Part shown: one piece after another, positions 36,456 to 44,673 of the stretch
Layout: each line of letters begins with the position of its first letter
Numbering within the stretch: position 1 is the stretch's first letter
Assembly (NCBI GenBank): GCA_036557665.1
Contig: DATBHG010000115.1
Span: forward strand, 41,563-105,562
DNA length: 64,000 nucleotides
Reading direction: 5' to 3'
DNA from: VAZQ01 sp036557665
GTDB lineage: Bacteria; Pseudomonadota; Alphaproteobacteria; Rhizobiales; Xanthobacteraceae
Made by a program: the position numbers and the translations under genes
The notes under the pieces: model-generated
Told to the model about the DNA's origin: nothing
Databases searched by the model: none
What the model saw: the letters and a program-made list of their open reading frames with translations, nothing else

Positions 36456-36703
36456 CTCCGGCTTGATCGGCGCCGGCAGCGGTGAAAGGCGCCGATACGA
36501 TCAAAGAGATTGTGGCAGCATGACTCGAGCTCTCCGTCCGTAGCGACGGATTGTCCCGCAATATCTGTTATCTGCTCTGACGTAGGTGGACAACACTGAC
36601 CTGGGCCGCGTCAGGCCCCCACGGCCGCTTCGAGCGGCTCACACTCCAAAGCCGCCGGCAGTCCCCATCATGCTTGCGCAAGACGTGAATGCACTTTGCT
36701 GCT

Positions 36704-37153
36704 TCACTCGAACCAATAATCCAGCGTTGCGGCAGACCCTTTTCCAAAGTCGCCTTCAAAGCCGCCCTCGCCGCGCAGCCCGGAAAGATCGCCTGTCCCC
36801 GATCCGGGAACGACAAACCATGTCGCCTTGATCCTGCCTCTCTCGACGATTTCCGAGCCTTGAAGCACGAAGGTGCCCTGCCGTCGACCCAACTTTCCGG
36901 TGAATCGTTGCATGCTGACGAGGCGCGCAGAACGATCGTCGCGCAGGACCTGTAAAGCCCGGACCGGGGACTCCCCCTCGATATCGCCGGTGAACGTTTC
37001 GCTTAAACGGACCTGCATTAATGCCGGGCTCGCGGTTTGGTCGTAGGGCTCGGCTTCAGAGTTCTGGACGGTAATCTTTGCTTCAGCGCGTGTGCACGGA
37101 CGCGTCATCGTCTGAGATTGCCCGGCCTTGTGAATACTTTCGCGGTTTTTCAT
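36704..37153 (-). CDS. DUF3224 domain protein
   Basis: 149 residues. The family core is clear: MQRFTGKLGRRQGTFVLQG, IKATWFVVPGSGTGDL and GLRGEGGFEG. DUF3224 proteins are small beta-barrel proteins of unknown function, often in environmental bacteria. The first ~40 residues are variable and the start may be the Met at 37108. It stands at the left edge of the peptide-rich accessory stretch. Confidence 0.85.
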   Translation of the reverse strand: MKNRESIHKAGQSQTMTRPCTRAEAKITVQNSEAEPYDQTASPALMQVRLSETFTGDIEGESPVRALQVLRDDRSARLVSMQRFTGKLGRRQGTFVLQGSEIVERGRIKATWFVVPGSGTGDLSGLRGEGGFEGDFGKGSAATLDYWFE

Positions 37154-37332
37154 TTACGGCTCTCATTTCGTTGTATTGGGCGTCACGTAATGGCTTCGTC
37201 GCATGATACCTTCGCCGCTTGGACCGGCGGCGATTGATCAGTCAGCCAGGTACTAACGTCGAAACACGACGAACGAGCCTCGCCGAAGCGGCATTTCTGT
37301 CATTCCGATATGGAGAGCAACAATATGTCTGT

Positions 37333-37560
37333 ATGTTTGCCGGGATTGGCGGTCGCCAGGTCGCTGCGATCCTCATCACGGGCAGCATGGTCATGTTACC
37401 ACCTGCCGGTGCTGCGTCTTGATACTACGGCGCATCGGTCAGACCGCCGGACAGATCGGTCTGCATTGCGCCGGTGCGTGGCGTCACCCGGTTCAACTCG
37501 TTTGCCTGCGCAAGTGAACGCGCCCGTTACCATCGCCCGCGGTGCTGGGAGGCCCGTCGC
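37333..37560 (+). pseudogene. Small secreted Cys-containing protein interrupted by TGA
   Basis: From the ATG at 37333 the frame reads a signal-peptide-like segment (GGRQVAAILITGSMVMLP PAGAAS), stops at TGA 37420-37422, and continues in the same frame as YYGASVRPPDRSVC...RGVTRFNSFACASERARYH with three or four Cys. The join looks like one small exported protein with a nonsense codon where Trp is plausible. Downstream limits are unclear because the frame runs into the opposite-strand peptide gene. Speculative. Confidence 0.3.
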
Positions 37561-37693
37561 CGCCTGAAACCCCCTTCAGCTCCTGTTCAGTCAGATCGGC
37601 CGCTGGATCAGAACGACGGAGGTTCAACCACTTCTGCGCGCTCTTTGCGCTCGGCTCGAGGTCAGCTTTCTTCTCTTTACTGCTGTTGGTCAT
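37493..37693 (-). CDS. Double-glycine leader peptide ORF A
   Basis: 66 residues (MTNSSKEKKADLEPSAK...). The ATG at 37693 is preceded by AAGGAGGG at ideal spacing, so translation is well supported. The leader ends in DLTEQELKGVSGG, the L-T-x-x-E-L-x-x-V-x-G-G motif recognised by C39-type peptidase exporters. The segment after GG is hydrophilic (DGPPSTAGDGNGRVHLRRQ). No exporter or modifying enzyme is nearby. A longer frame upstream to 37933 has no support. Confidence 0.65.
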   Translation of the reverse strand: MTNSSKEKKADLEPSAKSAQKWLNLRRSDPAADLTEQELKGVSGGDGPPSTAGDGNGRVHLRRQTS

Positions 37694-37759
37694 ATGCCCT
37701 CCTTTATTGCCGCAGCTTCCGGTGAGCATTTGGCGTAGCCCAAGTGCCGTCGGCCATAT

Positions 37760-37773
37760 GTGAAGCGCTTCAC
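37760..37773. promoter_or_regulatory. Perfect 14-bp palindrome between divergent leader-peptide ORFs
   Basis: GTGAAGCGCTTCAC is self-complementary. It lies 67 bases upstream of ORF A and about 148 bases upstream of ORF B, a good place for a shared operator. The bound regulator is unknown. Confidence 0.4.
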
Positions 37774-37920
37774 GGATTTCGCGGTCCAGTAAAAAAATCC
37801 CGCGCGAAGCCCGGGACTCCGCGATGGCGCCCAGATCGGACATTTTGTGATGGCCGTTACTGCGGCGGGATCGTTTTGCGCCTAGAACCCACGCCTCTTC
37901 GAGCGAATGGAGAATATGCG

Positions 37921-38091
37921 ATGACCACGGCAATCGACACCCGCCCCGCCGCGTTGCGGAGCGGCAAGCTGCATGCAGTGCCCTTGAAGGACGAGCTGCA
38001 GGACGAGAAGCTTCATGCAGTGACCGGGGGCAGCCTCGCCAACATGCGATACGAGATGCTCAAAACCGTCGCCAATAACCTCAGAGCATAA
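37921..38091 (+). CDS. Double-glycine leader peptide ORF B
   Basis: 56 residues. The leader ends in DELQDEKLHAVTGG, matching the same E-L/K-L-x-x-V-x-G-G pattern as ORFs A and C. The segment after GG is SLANMRYEMLKTVANNLRA, an amphipathic helix-like stretch of 19 residues. GGAG lies nine bases before the ATG. ORF C follows within 40 bases on the same strand. Confidence 0.6.
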   Translation: MTTAIDTRPAALRSGKLHAVPLKDELQDEKLHAVTGGSLANMRYEMLKTVANNLRA

Positions 38092-38129
38092 GGTTGACGC
38101 CCCTCGAGAATGAATGGAAAGCCTGTGTG

Positions 38130-38291
38130 ATGAGCATCCAAATGAAATCCATTGCCAAGAGCAAGCAAGTGCGCGAGCCGCCGCGTGAGCTGACCGACAA
38201 TGAGCTTGCACATGTCGCGGGAGGACGAATACGCGCGCCTGCTGTGACCGTGCCGGGAGTCGCCGGACCGTATACCTCCGTTCACTCGTAG
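38130..38291 (+). CDS. Double-glycine leader peptide ORF C
   Basis: 53 residues from the ATG at 38130; an ATG at 38142 or a TTG at 38094 are alternatives, since the ribosome binding site is weak. The leader ends in RELTDNELAHVAGG. The tail RIRAPAVTVPGVAGPYTSVHS is Pro/Val-rich with no Cys. It may be translated together with ORF B. Confidence 0.58.
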   Translation: MSIQMKSIAKSKQVREPPRELTDNELAHVAGGRIRAPAVTVPGVAGPYTSVHS

Positions 38292-38461
38292 CGATGGCCC
38301 GGCGGCGTGCATGGGCTCCCTGCCCGTGATTGGCTTGTTACGACGCAATCGCGCTTGCGGCGGTGGTAACGGACTTGGAGCTTCGCGCCGTGAAGCGACA
38401 CGATCGAGCGAGGCGAGCGAGCAAGCGCACCGCCCTGCATTTTTCCTGCCTTCCTGCCTTC

Positions 38462-38875
38462 CTATCTTTCTGGCGACCCCGCCCGTATCATTTCGCTCTG
38501 CACGGTGTCATAGAGCATGATCCAGGCTTCCTTCATCTCCGGAGTAAATGCCACACCAAACTGCTGTTCCAGACCCCATATCAACGCGCTGCCGAACGCA
38601 GCGAATTGCGATGGTTTCGCCCCGAATTGCGCGTGCTGGCGACCTGAATGGCTGATGATCGACTGGAATATTTCGCGCTTGTCGAGTGTACCGACAATGG
38701 CAGCAATCATGTTCATCAGTTTGAGGTGTTGCCGCTCCATGTCGCCCCGGAACAGGTCTTGTGCATCGGGAGCAAGCTCGAAAAACCGGCGGTAAAATCG
38801 GTCAGCGAGGATTCGACGGACCGGCCAGATCCCATCGAACGATTGCCTGATGAGCTCGGCTTGCTCAGGGGTCAC
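38462..38875 (-). CDS. Single-domain globin (bacterial hemoglobin type)
   Basis: 137 residues from a GTG at 38875 (TPEQAELIRQSFDGIWP), the normal length; the frame continues upstream to 39019 without globin sequence. The proximal heme His is expected in SGRQHAQFGAKPSQF, and the F-G-H region FGSALIWGLEQQFG matches flavohemoglobin-type globins. No FAD or NAD domain follows, so it is a stand-alone globin for oxygen or nitric oxide chemistry. It is convergent with peptide ORF C. Confidence 0.85.
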   Translation of the reverse strand: MTPEQAELIRQSFDGIWPVRRILADRFYRRFFELAPDAQDLFRGDMERQHLKLMNMIAAIVGTLDKREIFQSIISHSGRQHAQFGAKPSQFAAFGSALIWGLEQQFGVAFTPEMKEAWIMLYDTVQSEMIRAGSPER

Positions 38876-39310
38876 GATCGTAACCGACCAAAATAAGAAA
38901 TCCGTAACGGAGCTGTGTTGGGAGGACCTTGTTACCGCTCTGGCGTATGGCCTGCAGGCTATCTTAGACCCGCTGCCGCCTTTAGAGGAAGCATCGATCC
39001 CGGGGCTGATCTTCACCAACTTCTCCTGCTGCTTCGACTTGGGACCTCAGGGACTCCCTGGATCCTTGTGGCTTCGCAAGCTGGCGCCAAGGTAACCGCC
39101 CGAGCTCGTCGCTCACCGCATCCCCCCAGCGATGAAACGTTCCAGGCTCAATGGCTCGCCTTTGCGTGCCGGCTCGCAACGCCTCGATGCGCCCAGCCTC
39201 CCGAGCCAAAACCAGGCGAGCCTGCGAGGGTGTTTGCGCGCGCCGGCCAGCTCTTCGAGTAAACGTGAATGCAGTTTTCCTATTCACCTCCTGTTCAGCC
39301 CCAAGATCTC
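38876..39310. other. Gene-poor interval upstream of the globin gene
   Basis: No ORF here shows recognisable family sequence; frames open on both strands look like chance. It leads into the 11-bp tandem repeat. Confidence 0.5.
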
Positions 39311-39373
39311 AGGATGATCCCAAGATGATCCCAAGATGATCCCAAGATGATCCCGAGATGATCCCGAGATCCC
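39311..39373. repeat. 11-bp minisatellite
   Basis: Five full copies of an (A/G)AGATGATCCC-type 11-base unit plus a partial sixth (GAGATCCC). Units 2-4 are identical; unit 1 differs at one base and unit 5 at one base. It lies in non-coding sequence between the globin region and a proline-rich ORF. Copy number is probably variable between strains. Confidence 0.9.
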
Positions 39374-39502
39374 AGGATGCCGGGCTATCGCGCGCAAAAG
39401 CGTGATGACGCGAGGCCGAAGTTAAAGAGACCTACCCCTCGGACATGACCTGCCCCATTCCCAGGGCCGGTCGGGTGCACGCGCCGCACAGGATGGAATG
39501 GA

Positions 39503-39841
39503 ATGAAAGGCATTGTGTTCAGTATCTGTATGAACGCGGGATGTGCGGTGTTCGCGCCGAATGGATTGTGGTGGCAGGGGCAGTGCGTGTTCGGGCCGTG
39601 CAATGAGCAGCGCGTGCAGCCGCGGCCGCCCATTGTGCGCCCGCCACGCGTGGAAAGGCGGCTGCCGCCGCGGGCTCACGCCGAGCCACCCCCGCCGGTG
39701 CCGCCGCCGGTGGCGCCGCCCGTGCTGCCGCCCGCAACGCCGCCGCAGCGCGCGCCGGATGATCAGCTGGAGGGAGGGCCGGAGGTGCCGTTGACGCCGC
39801 CGGTGCCGAGCCATCCGCCGCCGGCGTATCTGCAGAGGTGA
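39503..39841 (+). CDS. Cys-containing, proline-rich small protein (tentative)
   Basis: 112 residues. The N-terminal 40 residues hold four Cys (ICMNAGCAV, WQGQCVFGPC) and two Trp, then a Pro-rich tail with PPPVPPP and PPATPPQ runs. Ribosome binding site is weak and GC-rich composition keeps other frames open too, so coding status is uncertain. No family recognised. Confidence 0.35.
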   Translation: MKGIVFSICMNAGCAVFAPNGLWWQGQCVFGPCNEQRVQPRPPIVRPPRVERRLPPRAHAEPPPPVPPPVAPPVLPPATPPQRAPDDQLEGGPEVPLTPPVPSHPPPAYLQR

Positions 39842-40188
39842 GAGCGACCGCCGGGAAGCCGTTTGCCGGCCGCACTTCAGGGGCGTTCGGCATTACCCGA
39901 CAGGCAGCGGCCGACTAATCTAACGGCTGGCCGCTTCCTCTCTAAGCCCGCTCCGCTCTGCCAGGCGATGGCGCGACACGCGTGCTTTTAATAACATTCG
40001 AGGCGATCCGTCGGCTCTTGGGAGGGCCAAGCCGCCCCGGTGCTTGGGTAGCAGCGAAATTTTCATGCAGTCGCAACTCCGGGGGGCCCTTCTTGGCTCC
40101 GGCAACATGGCTCCTCTTTTCCGGTCAGGACCTCACACCTGCTGCGCCTGTTCAGAGCCAGGCCAGTGTGGACAGCTGCAAGCACGTT
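39842..40188. other. Intergenic region downstream of the peptidase gene
   Basis: 347 bases. Long open frames on the plus strand start here but are antisense to the S9 peptidase. Nothing supported. Confidence 0.5.
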
Positions 40189-42357
40189 TCATTTTTCGAT
40201 CAGCCCCGCTGCATCCGCGGTCCTGATTGCGAAGGCGTAGGCGAGGGCTACGTCCCTGAGATAGTCGAAGCGACCCGCGGCGCCGGCGTGGCCGGCCTCG
40301 AGGTCGGTACGAAAGGCAATCAGGTTGTCGTTCGTGCGCAAGCGCCGCAGGCGGGCGATCCATTTGGCCGGCTCCCAGTAGAGCACCCGCGGATCGGCCA
40401 AGCCCGCCAGTGCGAGGATCGCCGGATACTTTTGCGCGGACACATTCTCGTAGGGCGAATAGGCCAGGATCGCTCGAAATGCGGCGGCATCGCGGTTCGG
40501 ATCGCCCCATTCGGGCCATTCCGGCGGCGTGAGCGGCAGCGTGTCGTCCAGCATGGTGTTGAGCACGTCGACAAAAGGCATCCCGGCGATCAGGGCGGCG
40601 TAAAGATCAGGCCGCATATTGCCGACCGCGCCGATCAACATCCCGCCGGCGGAGCGCCCTTCGGCGACGATCCTCCCGCGAGCGCACCAGCCGTTTTTGC
40701 CGAGATACTCGCTCGCCGCGATGAAATCGGTAAACGTATTCACCTTCTTGCGGAGCTTGCCTTCGCGATACCAGCGCCGGCCCTTCTCGCTGCCGCCACG
40801 CACATGTGCGATCGCGTAGAGAAAGCCGCGATCGACAAGGGACAGCCGATTGCTGTTGAACGCAGCGGGGACGGAAAGGCCGTAGGCGCCGTAGCCGTAA
40901 AGCAGGCAAGGCGCCGTGCCGTCGAGGGCGATATCCCTGCGGTAAAGCAGCGAAATCGGAATAGTTTCACCATCATCGGCAGGAGCGAGCAGCCGTCGCG
41001 TGACGTAATCGGCGCTGTCGTGTCCGCTGGGAATTTCCTGCCGCTTGCGCAGAATGCGCTCGCGCGACGCGAGATCATAATCCCAGACTTCCTCCGGGGT
41101 CGTCATCGACGAATAGGTGAAGCGCAGAACATCGGTCGCGAGCTCGTACCCTCTGTTGATGCCGAGCGAATAGCCCTCCTCGGCAAACGCGATCATGTGC
41201 TCCTCGCCGCTCGCGAGGTGCCGAACCACGATGCGCGGCAGACCGTCCTCGCGCTCGAGCCGTATGAGCCAGCTCTCGAGGACGATGAACGACAGGATGT
41301 AGACCCCTGGCCGGTGCGGAACGAGATCGCGCCAGCAGGCGCGACCGGGCGTAGCGAGCGGCGTCCAGACGATCTTGAAATCTTCGGCGCCGTCGGCATT
41401 GGTGCGGATGATCGCAGCCGGGGAGCCATTGAACGCGGGGTGGTGCTCCACGTCGTACTGAATGCCTGTTTGACGCGCGGCAACGAGCGTCGGCTCGGCA
41501 TCGGGTGCAAAAAGATCGACGAGCCACGCCTCGGACGTTTCGTGGTCGTGGGCTGAGACTTCGCAGAAGCGTCCCGATAGCTGCCGGCGGATTGAAATGA
41601 AAAAGCCGGGATCGGCTTCCGTGAGCACGCACACGTCGTCCGCCGCGGGCGTGCCCAATGAATGGCGAAGGACGCCGGCAGGTCTGTGGTTCTTGTCGAG
41701 CCTCACATAGAAGAAGGCGGAGGCATCCTGCGTCCAGACGACTTCGTCGGATACGTCGGGCACGACGTCGGCAAGGTCGCGCCCGGTGTCGATAACGCGC
41801 ACCCGCGCGGTATAGAATTCGGACCCGGCTTCGTCAGCGAGCCATGCGAGCAGTCGATGGTCGGATGAATGCCGTGCGGCGCCGAGCTTGAAGAAAGCCT
41901 TGCCGCGCGCGAGCTCGTCGCCGTCAAGCAGGAGCTGCCCCTCCGGCGTCGCATCCGCCGCTTGCATGCGGCCAGGATTCAGGGAGTTGCGCGGCTCCCG
42001 GCACAGCAATTTGTGCTGCCCCTCCTCGCGATAGCGCACATAATAGGCGTAAGGCCCATCAGGAGCGGGCACAGACGAATCGTCCTCCCTGATGCGAGCC
42101 TTCATCTCGGCAAACAGTCGCTCCTGCAAGCGTGCGGTATCGGCGAGCGCGCGCTCGCAATAGTCGTTTTCGGCCTGAAGATAGGCGCGTATCGCAGGGT
42201 CGAGCTGAGATGGATCGCGCATCACTTGCTGCCAGTTCTCCGCCTTGAGCCAGGCATACTCGTCGATGAGGCGGGTGCCGTGGAGCGTGCGCTCGACGGG
42301 ACGCTCCTCCGCCTGCGGCTCGACCGGAAAGCGCGCGCTCACGCGAGTAGGCCCCAA
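40189..42357 (-). CDS. ptrB: S9 family peptidase, oligopeptidase B-like
   Basis: 722 residues, typical for the family. The N-terminal RTLHGTRLIDEYAWLKAEN is the prolyl-oligopeptidase start; a seven-bladed propeller follows. The catalytic serine is in GRSAGGMLIG, and the His is in EAGHAGAAGRFD. DPNRDAAAFRAILAYSPYENV belongs to the region carrying the Asp and the acidic residues that favour basic P1 residues. Cleaves short peptides after Arg or Lys in the cytoplasm. No signal peptide. Confidence 0.93.
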   Translation of the reverse strand: MGPTRVSARFPVEPQAEERPVERTLHGTRLIDEYAWLKAENWQQVMRDPSQLDPAIRAYLQAENDYCERALADTARLQERLFAEMKARIREDDSSVPAPDGPYAYYVRYREEGQHKLLCREPRNSLNPGRMQAADATPEGQLLLDGDELARGKAFFKLGAARHSSDHRLLAWLADEAGSEFYTARVRVIDTGRDLADVVPDVSDEVVWTQDASAFFYVRLDKNHRPAGVLRHSLGTPAADDVCVLTEADPGFFISIRRQLSGRFCEVSAHDHETSEAWLVDLFAPDAEPTLVAARQTGIQYDVEHHPAFNGSPAAIIRTNADGAEDFKIVWTPLATPGRACWRDLVPHRPGVYILSFIVLESWLIRLEREDGLPRIVVRHLASGEEHMIAFAEEGYSLGINRGYELATDVLRFTYSSMTTPEEVWDYDLASRERILRKRQEIPSGHDSADYVTRRLLAPADDGETIPISLLYRRDIALDGTAPCLLYGYGAYGLSVPAAFNSNRLSLVDRGFLYAIAHVRGGSEKGRRWYREGKLRKKVNTFTDFIAASEYLGKNGWCARGRIVAEGRSAGGMLIGAVGNMRPDLYAALIAGMPFVDVLNTMLDDTLPLTPPEWPEWGDPNRDAAAFRAILAYSPYENVSAQKYPAILALAGLADPRVLYWEPAKWIARLRRLRTNDNLIAFRTDLEAGHAGAAGRFDYLRDVALAYAFAIRTADAAGLIEK

Positions 42358-42558
42358 TGACAGTTCGGCTCGCGGGCCGTTGCCGTCGCGAGAACCAAAA
42401 GGCGAGACGGCGGTGCAGCCATGACATTGGTTTTCCCGCCCCGCAGACTGATGTTCCTTGGAGACAGGGCTGCTCGGCAGTCCCGGCAGTCGCGTCGACC
42501 TGTATCAAGCACCAGATATCCCCTATGGCTGGTATTGAATTTTCGTCTACTACCGTTG
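42358..42558. other. Intergenic region upstream of the peptidase gene
   Basis: Contains the promoter side of the peptidase gene. An 87-codon plus-strand frame (42357-42620) ending just before a terminator lacks a ribosome binding site and family features, so I do not call it. Confidence 0.4.
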
Positions 42559-42582
42559 GTAGAAAATTTCGTAGAAAATTTC
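42559..42582. repeat. 12-bp direct repeat
   Basis: Two adjacent perfect copies of GTAGAAAATTTC. AT-rich against a GC-rich background, about 60 bases upstream of a rho-independent terminator. Confidence 0.75.
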
Positions 42583-42639
42583 TCTTGATGTTGAAACACG
42601 ACTCGTGTAAGAAAGCGTAACCTGAGACTTCTGTATAAA

Positions 42640-42669
42640 GCCCGGCCGGAAAACCGCGCCGGGTTTTTT
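42640..42669 (+). terminator. Rho-independent terminator
   Basis: CCCGGCCGG, an AAAA loop, CCGCGCCGGG with one unpaired base, then a run of six T. It reads on the plus strand, where no protein gene clearly precedes it, so it may end a small RNA or a short unrecognised transcript. Confidence 0.75.
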
Positions 42670-42807
42670 GCGTGGCGCCGGCGCCAGTGCGCATGATGCC
42701 GGTTTCCCAGCTCAAGAGATGCGTCAATGAGAACGGTGACTACAGCACTTTTCGCTGTCAGTGCTGATCGCGCCGATCGGCGGCAGCGATTTCCCGTTTT
42801 TTTCGCT

Positions 42808-42842
42808 TTTCCCTGTTCTTTCCCTGTTTTTCCCTGTTTTTA
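42808..42842. repeat. T-rich TCCCTGTT tandem repeat
   Basis: Three near-copies of a TTTCCCTGTT unit (reverse: AACAGGGAAA) separated by short T runs. Sits in the gap between the terminator and the YdcF gene. Confidence 0.7.
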
Positions 42843-42965
42843 CTCGGCTATTTCTGGTGTATCTTATTGATTTTGCATGGTTTCTTGCATGTCATCCATA
42901 TTCGCCCCGCCCCCTTTACAGGGATTTACAGGCGCCCTTGCGCCGCACGGCGGTGGCTGCACCGC

Positions 42966-43766
42966 TCAGGGGCTCGGGCCGGGAAAAAGCTCGGAGCTGC
43001 GCCCGGTCAGCCAGTACACCGCAAGGCCGACCCACTCGCGCATCGCGGTATCGGCGCGCCGCAACCCGTCTCCGACCGTCGGAAATGGGCGGAATGCATC
43101 CTCCGTTCCGCGCGTGCGCCAATCGACAGGGTATGGCTCAACTGCAAAGCCGACCTTGCGGAAGACGCCCATGGCGCGCGGCAGATGATACGCCGAGGTC
43201 ACCAGCAGCCAGCGCTCGCCCGGCTTGGGCTGCGCGATTTGCTTGGAGTAGAGCGCATTCTCGATGGTGTTGCGGGAGCGGTCCTCCAGCAGGATGCGGT
43301 CGTGCCCAATCCCGAGACCCTCGAGCTCGCGCAGCGCAAAAGGCGCTTCGCTGCCTTCGCCTTGCATGAGCGCGCCGGTTCCGCCGGAAAACAGGATGCG
43401 CGCCTTGGGGTAGCGCCGTGCGAGCTCGGCCGCAGCGGTGAGCCGCTCGGCCGATTCGTTGAGCGCCACCTCGTTGTGTGCGAGCGACACATCGGGCGAG
43501 ATCGCGCCGCCGAGCACAAGGATCCCATCGGGCGCTCCGCGCGACTCGTCCCAGGGAGGGAAACGCTGCTCCAGCGGGATGATCAGGGCGTTACCGATGG
43601 GGGAAAGGCCGAGCAGGGCCAGCGCGAGGAAGCTTGCACCGACGACCCACGCACCCGCGCGCGCCCAGCGTGTCGCGAGGAGCACGAGACCCGCAATCCC
43701 CAATGCGACGACGAGGTTCGACGGATTGGCAAAGAACCCGAGAAGCTTCGAGAGCGTGAAGAACAT
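42966..43766 (-). CDS. YdcF family membrane protein (DUF218)
   Basis: 266 residues. Two N-terminal membrane helices (LVVALGIAGLVLLATRW and WVVGASFLALALLGLS), then the DUF218 domain: GILVLGGAISP, ILFSGGTGA, DRSRNTIENALYS and WLLVTSAYHLPRAMGVFRK. Related to ElyC/SanA/YdcF, envelope proteins linked to peptidoglycan or undecaprenyl-phosphate metabolism. Ends in the same minus-strand run as RraA, 15 bases apart. Confidence 0.9.
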   Translation of the reverse strand: MFFTLSKLLGFFANPSNLVVALGIAGLVLLATRWARAGAWVVGASFLALALLGLSPIGNALIIPLEQRFPPWDESRGAPDGILVLGGAISPDVSLAHNEVALNESAERLTAAAELARRYPKARILFSGGTGALMQGEGSEAPFALRELEGLGIGHDRILLEDRSRNTIENALYSKQIAQPKPGERWLLVTSAYHLPRAMGVFRKVGFAVEPYPVDWRTRGTEDAFRPFPTVGDGLRRADTAMREWVGLAVYWLTGRSSELFPGPSP

Positions 43767-43781
43767 GTGCGTGCGGCGGCG

Positions 43782-44480
43782 TCAGCGATCGCGCTTCGAA
43801 TCCTCGTAGCGCTTCTTCGTCTCCTCGTTCATGGGATAGAGGCCGGGAAGCTTCGCGCCGCGCTCCACCTCGTGCACGATCCACGTTTCCATGCGCTCAT
43901 GCTCGCTTCCCTCCTCAGCAACGAAGCCGACGAGAGCTTGCGGGATCACCACGGCGCCGTCCTCGTCGCATACGATGACGTCGCCCGGGAGCACCGCGCA
44001 GCCGCCGCAGCCGATCGGCTCCTGCCAACCGACGAAAGTGAGACCGTTGACCGAGGCTGGCGCTGCCACTCCCGCGCACCAGACCGGCAATTGCGAGGCC
44101 AGGACGCCGGCTTTGTCACGAATAGCGCCGTCAGTCACCAGCGCCGCAACCCTGCGCTTGACCATCCGCATCGTGAGAATATCGCCGAAAATGCCGGCCG
44201 AGATGACGCCCATCGCGTCGGCGACCACGATGCAGCCTTCGGGCATCTCCTCGATCGCACCGCGGGTCGAGACCGGCTTGGCCCAGCTTTCGGGAGTCGC
44301 GAGATCCTCGCGCGCCGGCACGAAGCGAAGCGTGAAAGCGGGGCCGACAATGCGCGTGCCAGGAGGCATCAAGGGCTTCGGCCCGGTCATCCAGCAGCGT
44401 CTGATGCCTTTCTTGAGCAGCATGGTGGTGATGGTTGCGGTCGTGATGGCGCGCAGGAGCTCATGATCGGCCGCACTCAT
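43782..44480 (-). CDS. RraA family protein
   Basis: 232 residues from the ATG at 44480, preceded by AAGGAAGG. GCIVVADAMGVISAGIFGDILT and LVTDGAIRD give the phosphate/metal site with conserved Asp and Arg. VLPGDVIVCDEDGAVVIP is also typical. Members are HMG/CHA aldolases or oxaloacetate decarboxylases; regulation of RNase E is limited to a subgroup. Function is therefore uncertain beyond the fold. Confidence 0.88.
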   Translation of the reverse strand: MSAADHELLRAITTATITTMLLKKGIRRCWMTGPKPLMPPGTRIVGPAFTLRFVPAREDLATPESWAKPVSTRGAIEEMPEGCIVVADAMGVISAGIFGDILTMRMVKRRVAALVTDGAIRDKAGVLASQLPVWCAGVAAPASVNGLTFVGWQEPIGCGGCAVLPGDVIVCDEDGAVVIPQALVGFVAEEGSEHERMETWIVHEVERGAKLPGLYPMNEETKKRYEDSKRDR

Positions 44481-44673
44481 GACAACCTTCCTTTGGAGGC
44501 GCGAGGCTCGAGCCGGCGCCAGATCGAGGGGACGATCGCGCCGCCGCCGCCGCGTTACGATGGATGGAGAGCAGCACCATCCGGTTTTACCGGCGATCTG
44601 GCCGGTCACAAAACTGCAGCGAGCCGAATGCCGGACAGACCATCGAGTCGACTACAATAGCGGCCATGCGCGC

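Noticed and set aside
36533..36550. TCCGTC/GACGGA hairpin after the second Bug gene
   Set aside because: Only six base pairs and no T run, so not a convincing terminator.
38982..39287. 101-codon minus-strand frame upstream of the globin gene
   Set aside because: Basic low-complexity composition, no motif, weak start context.
39982..41556. 524-codon plus-strand frame
   Set aside because: Antisense to the S9 peptidase with no recognisable motif.
42357..42620. 87-codon frame ending before the terminator
   Set aside because: No ribosome binding site and no family features; a non-coding transcript is as likely.
42867..44660. 597-codon plus-strand frame
   Set aside because: Runs antisense across both YdcF and RraA genes, which are well supported.
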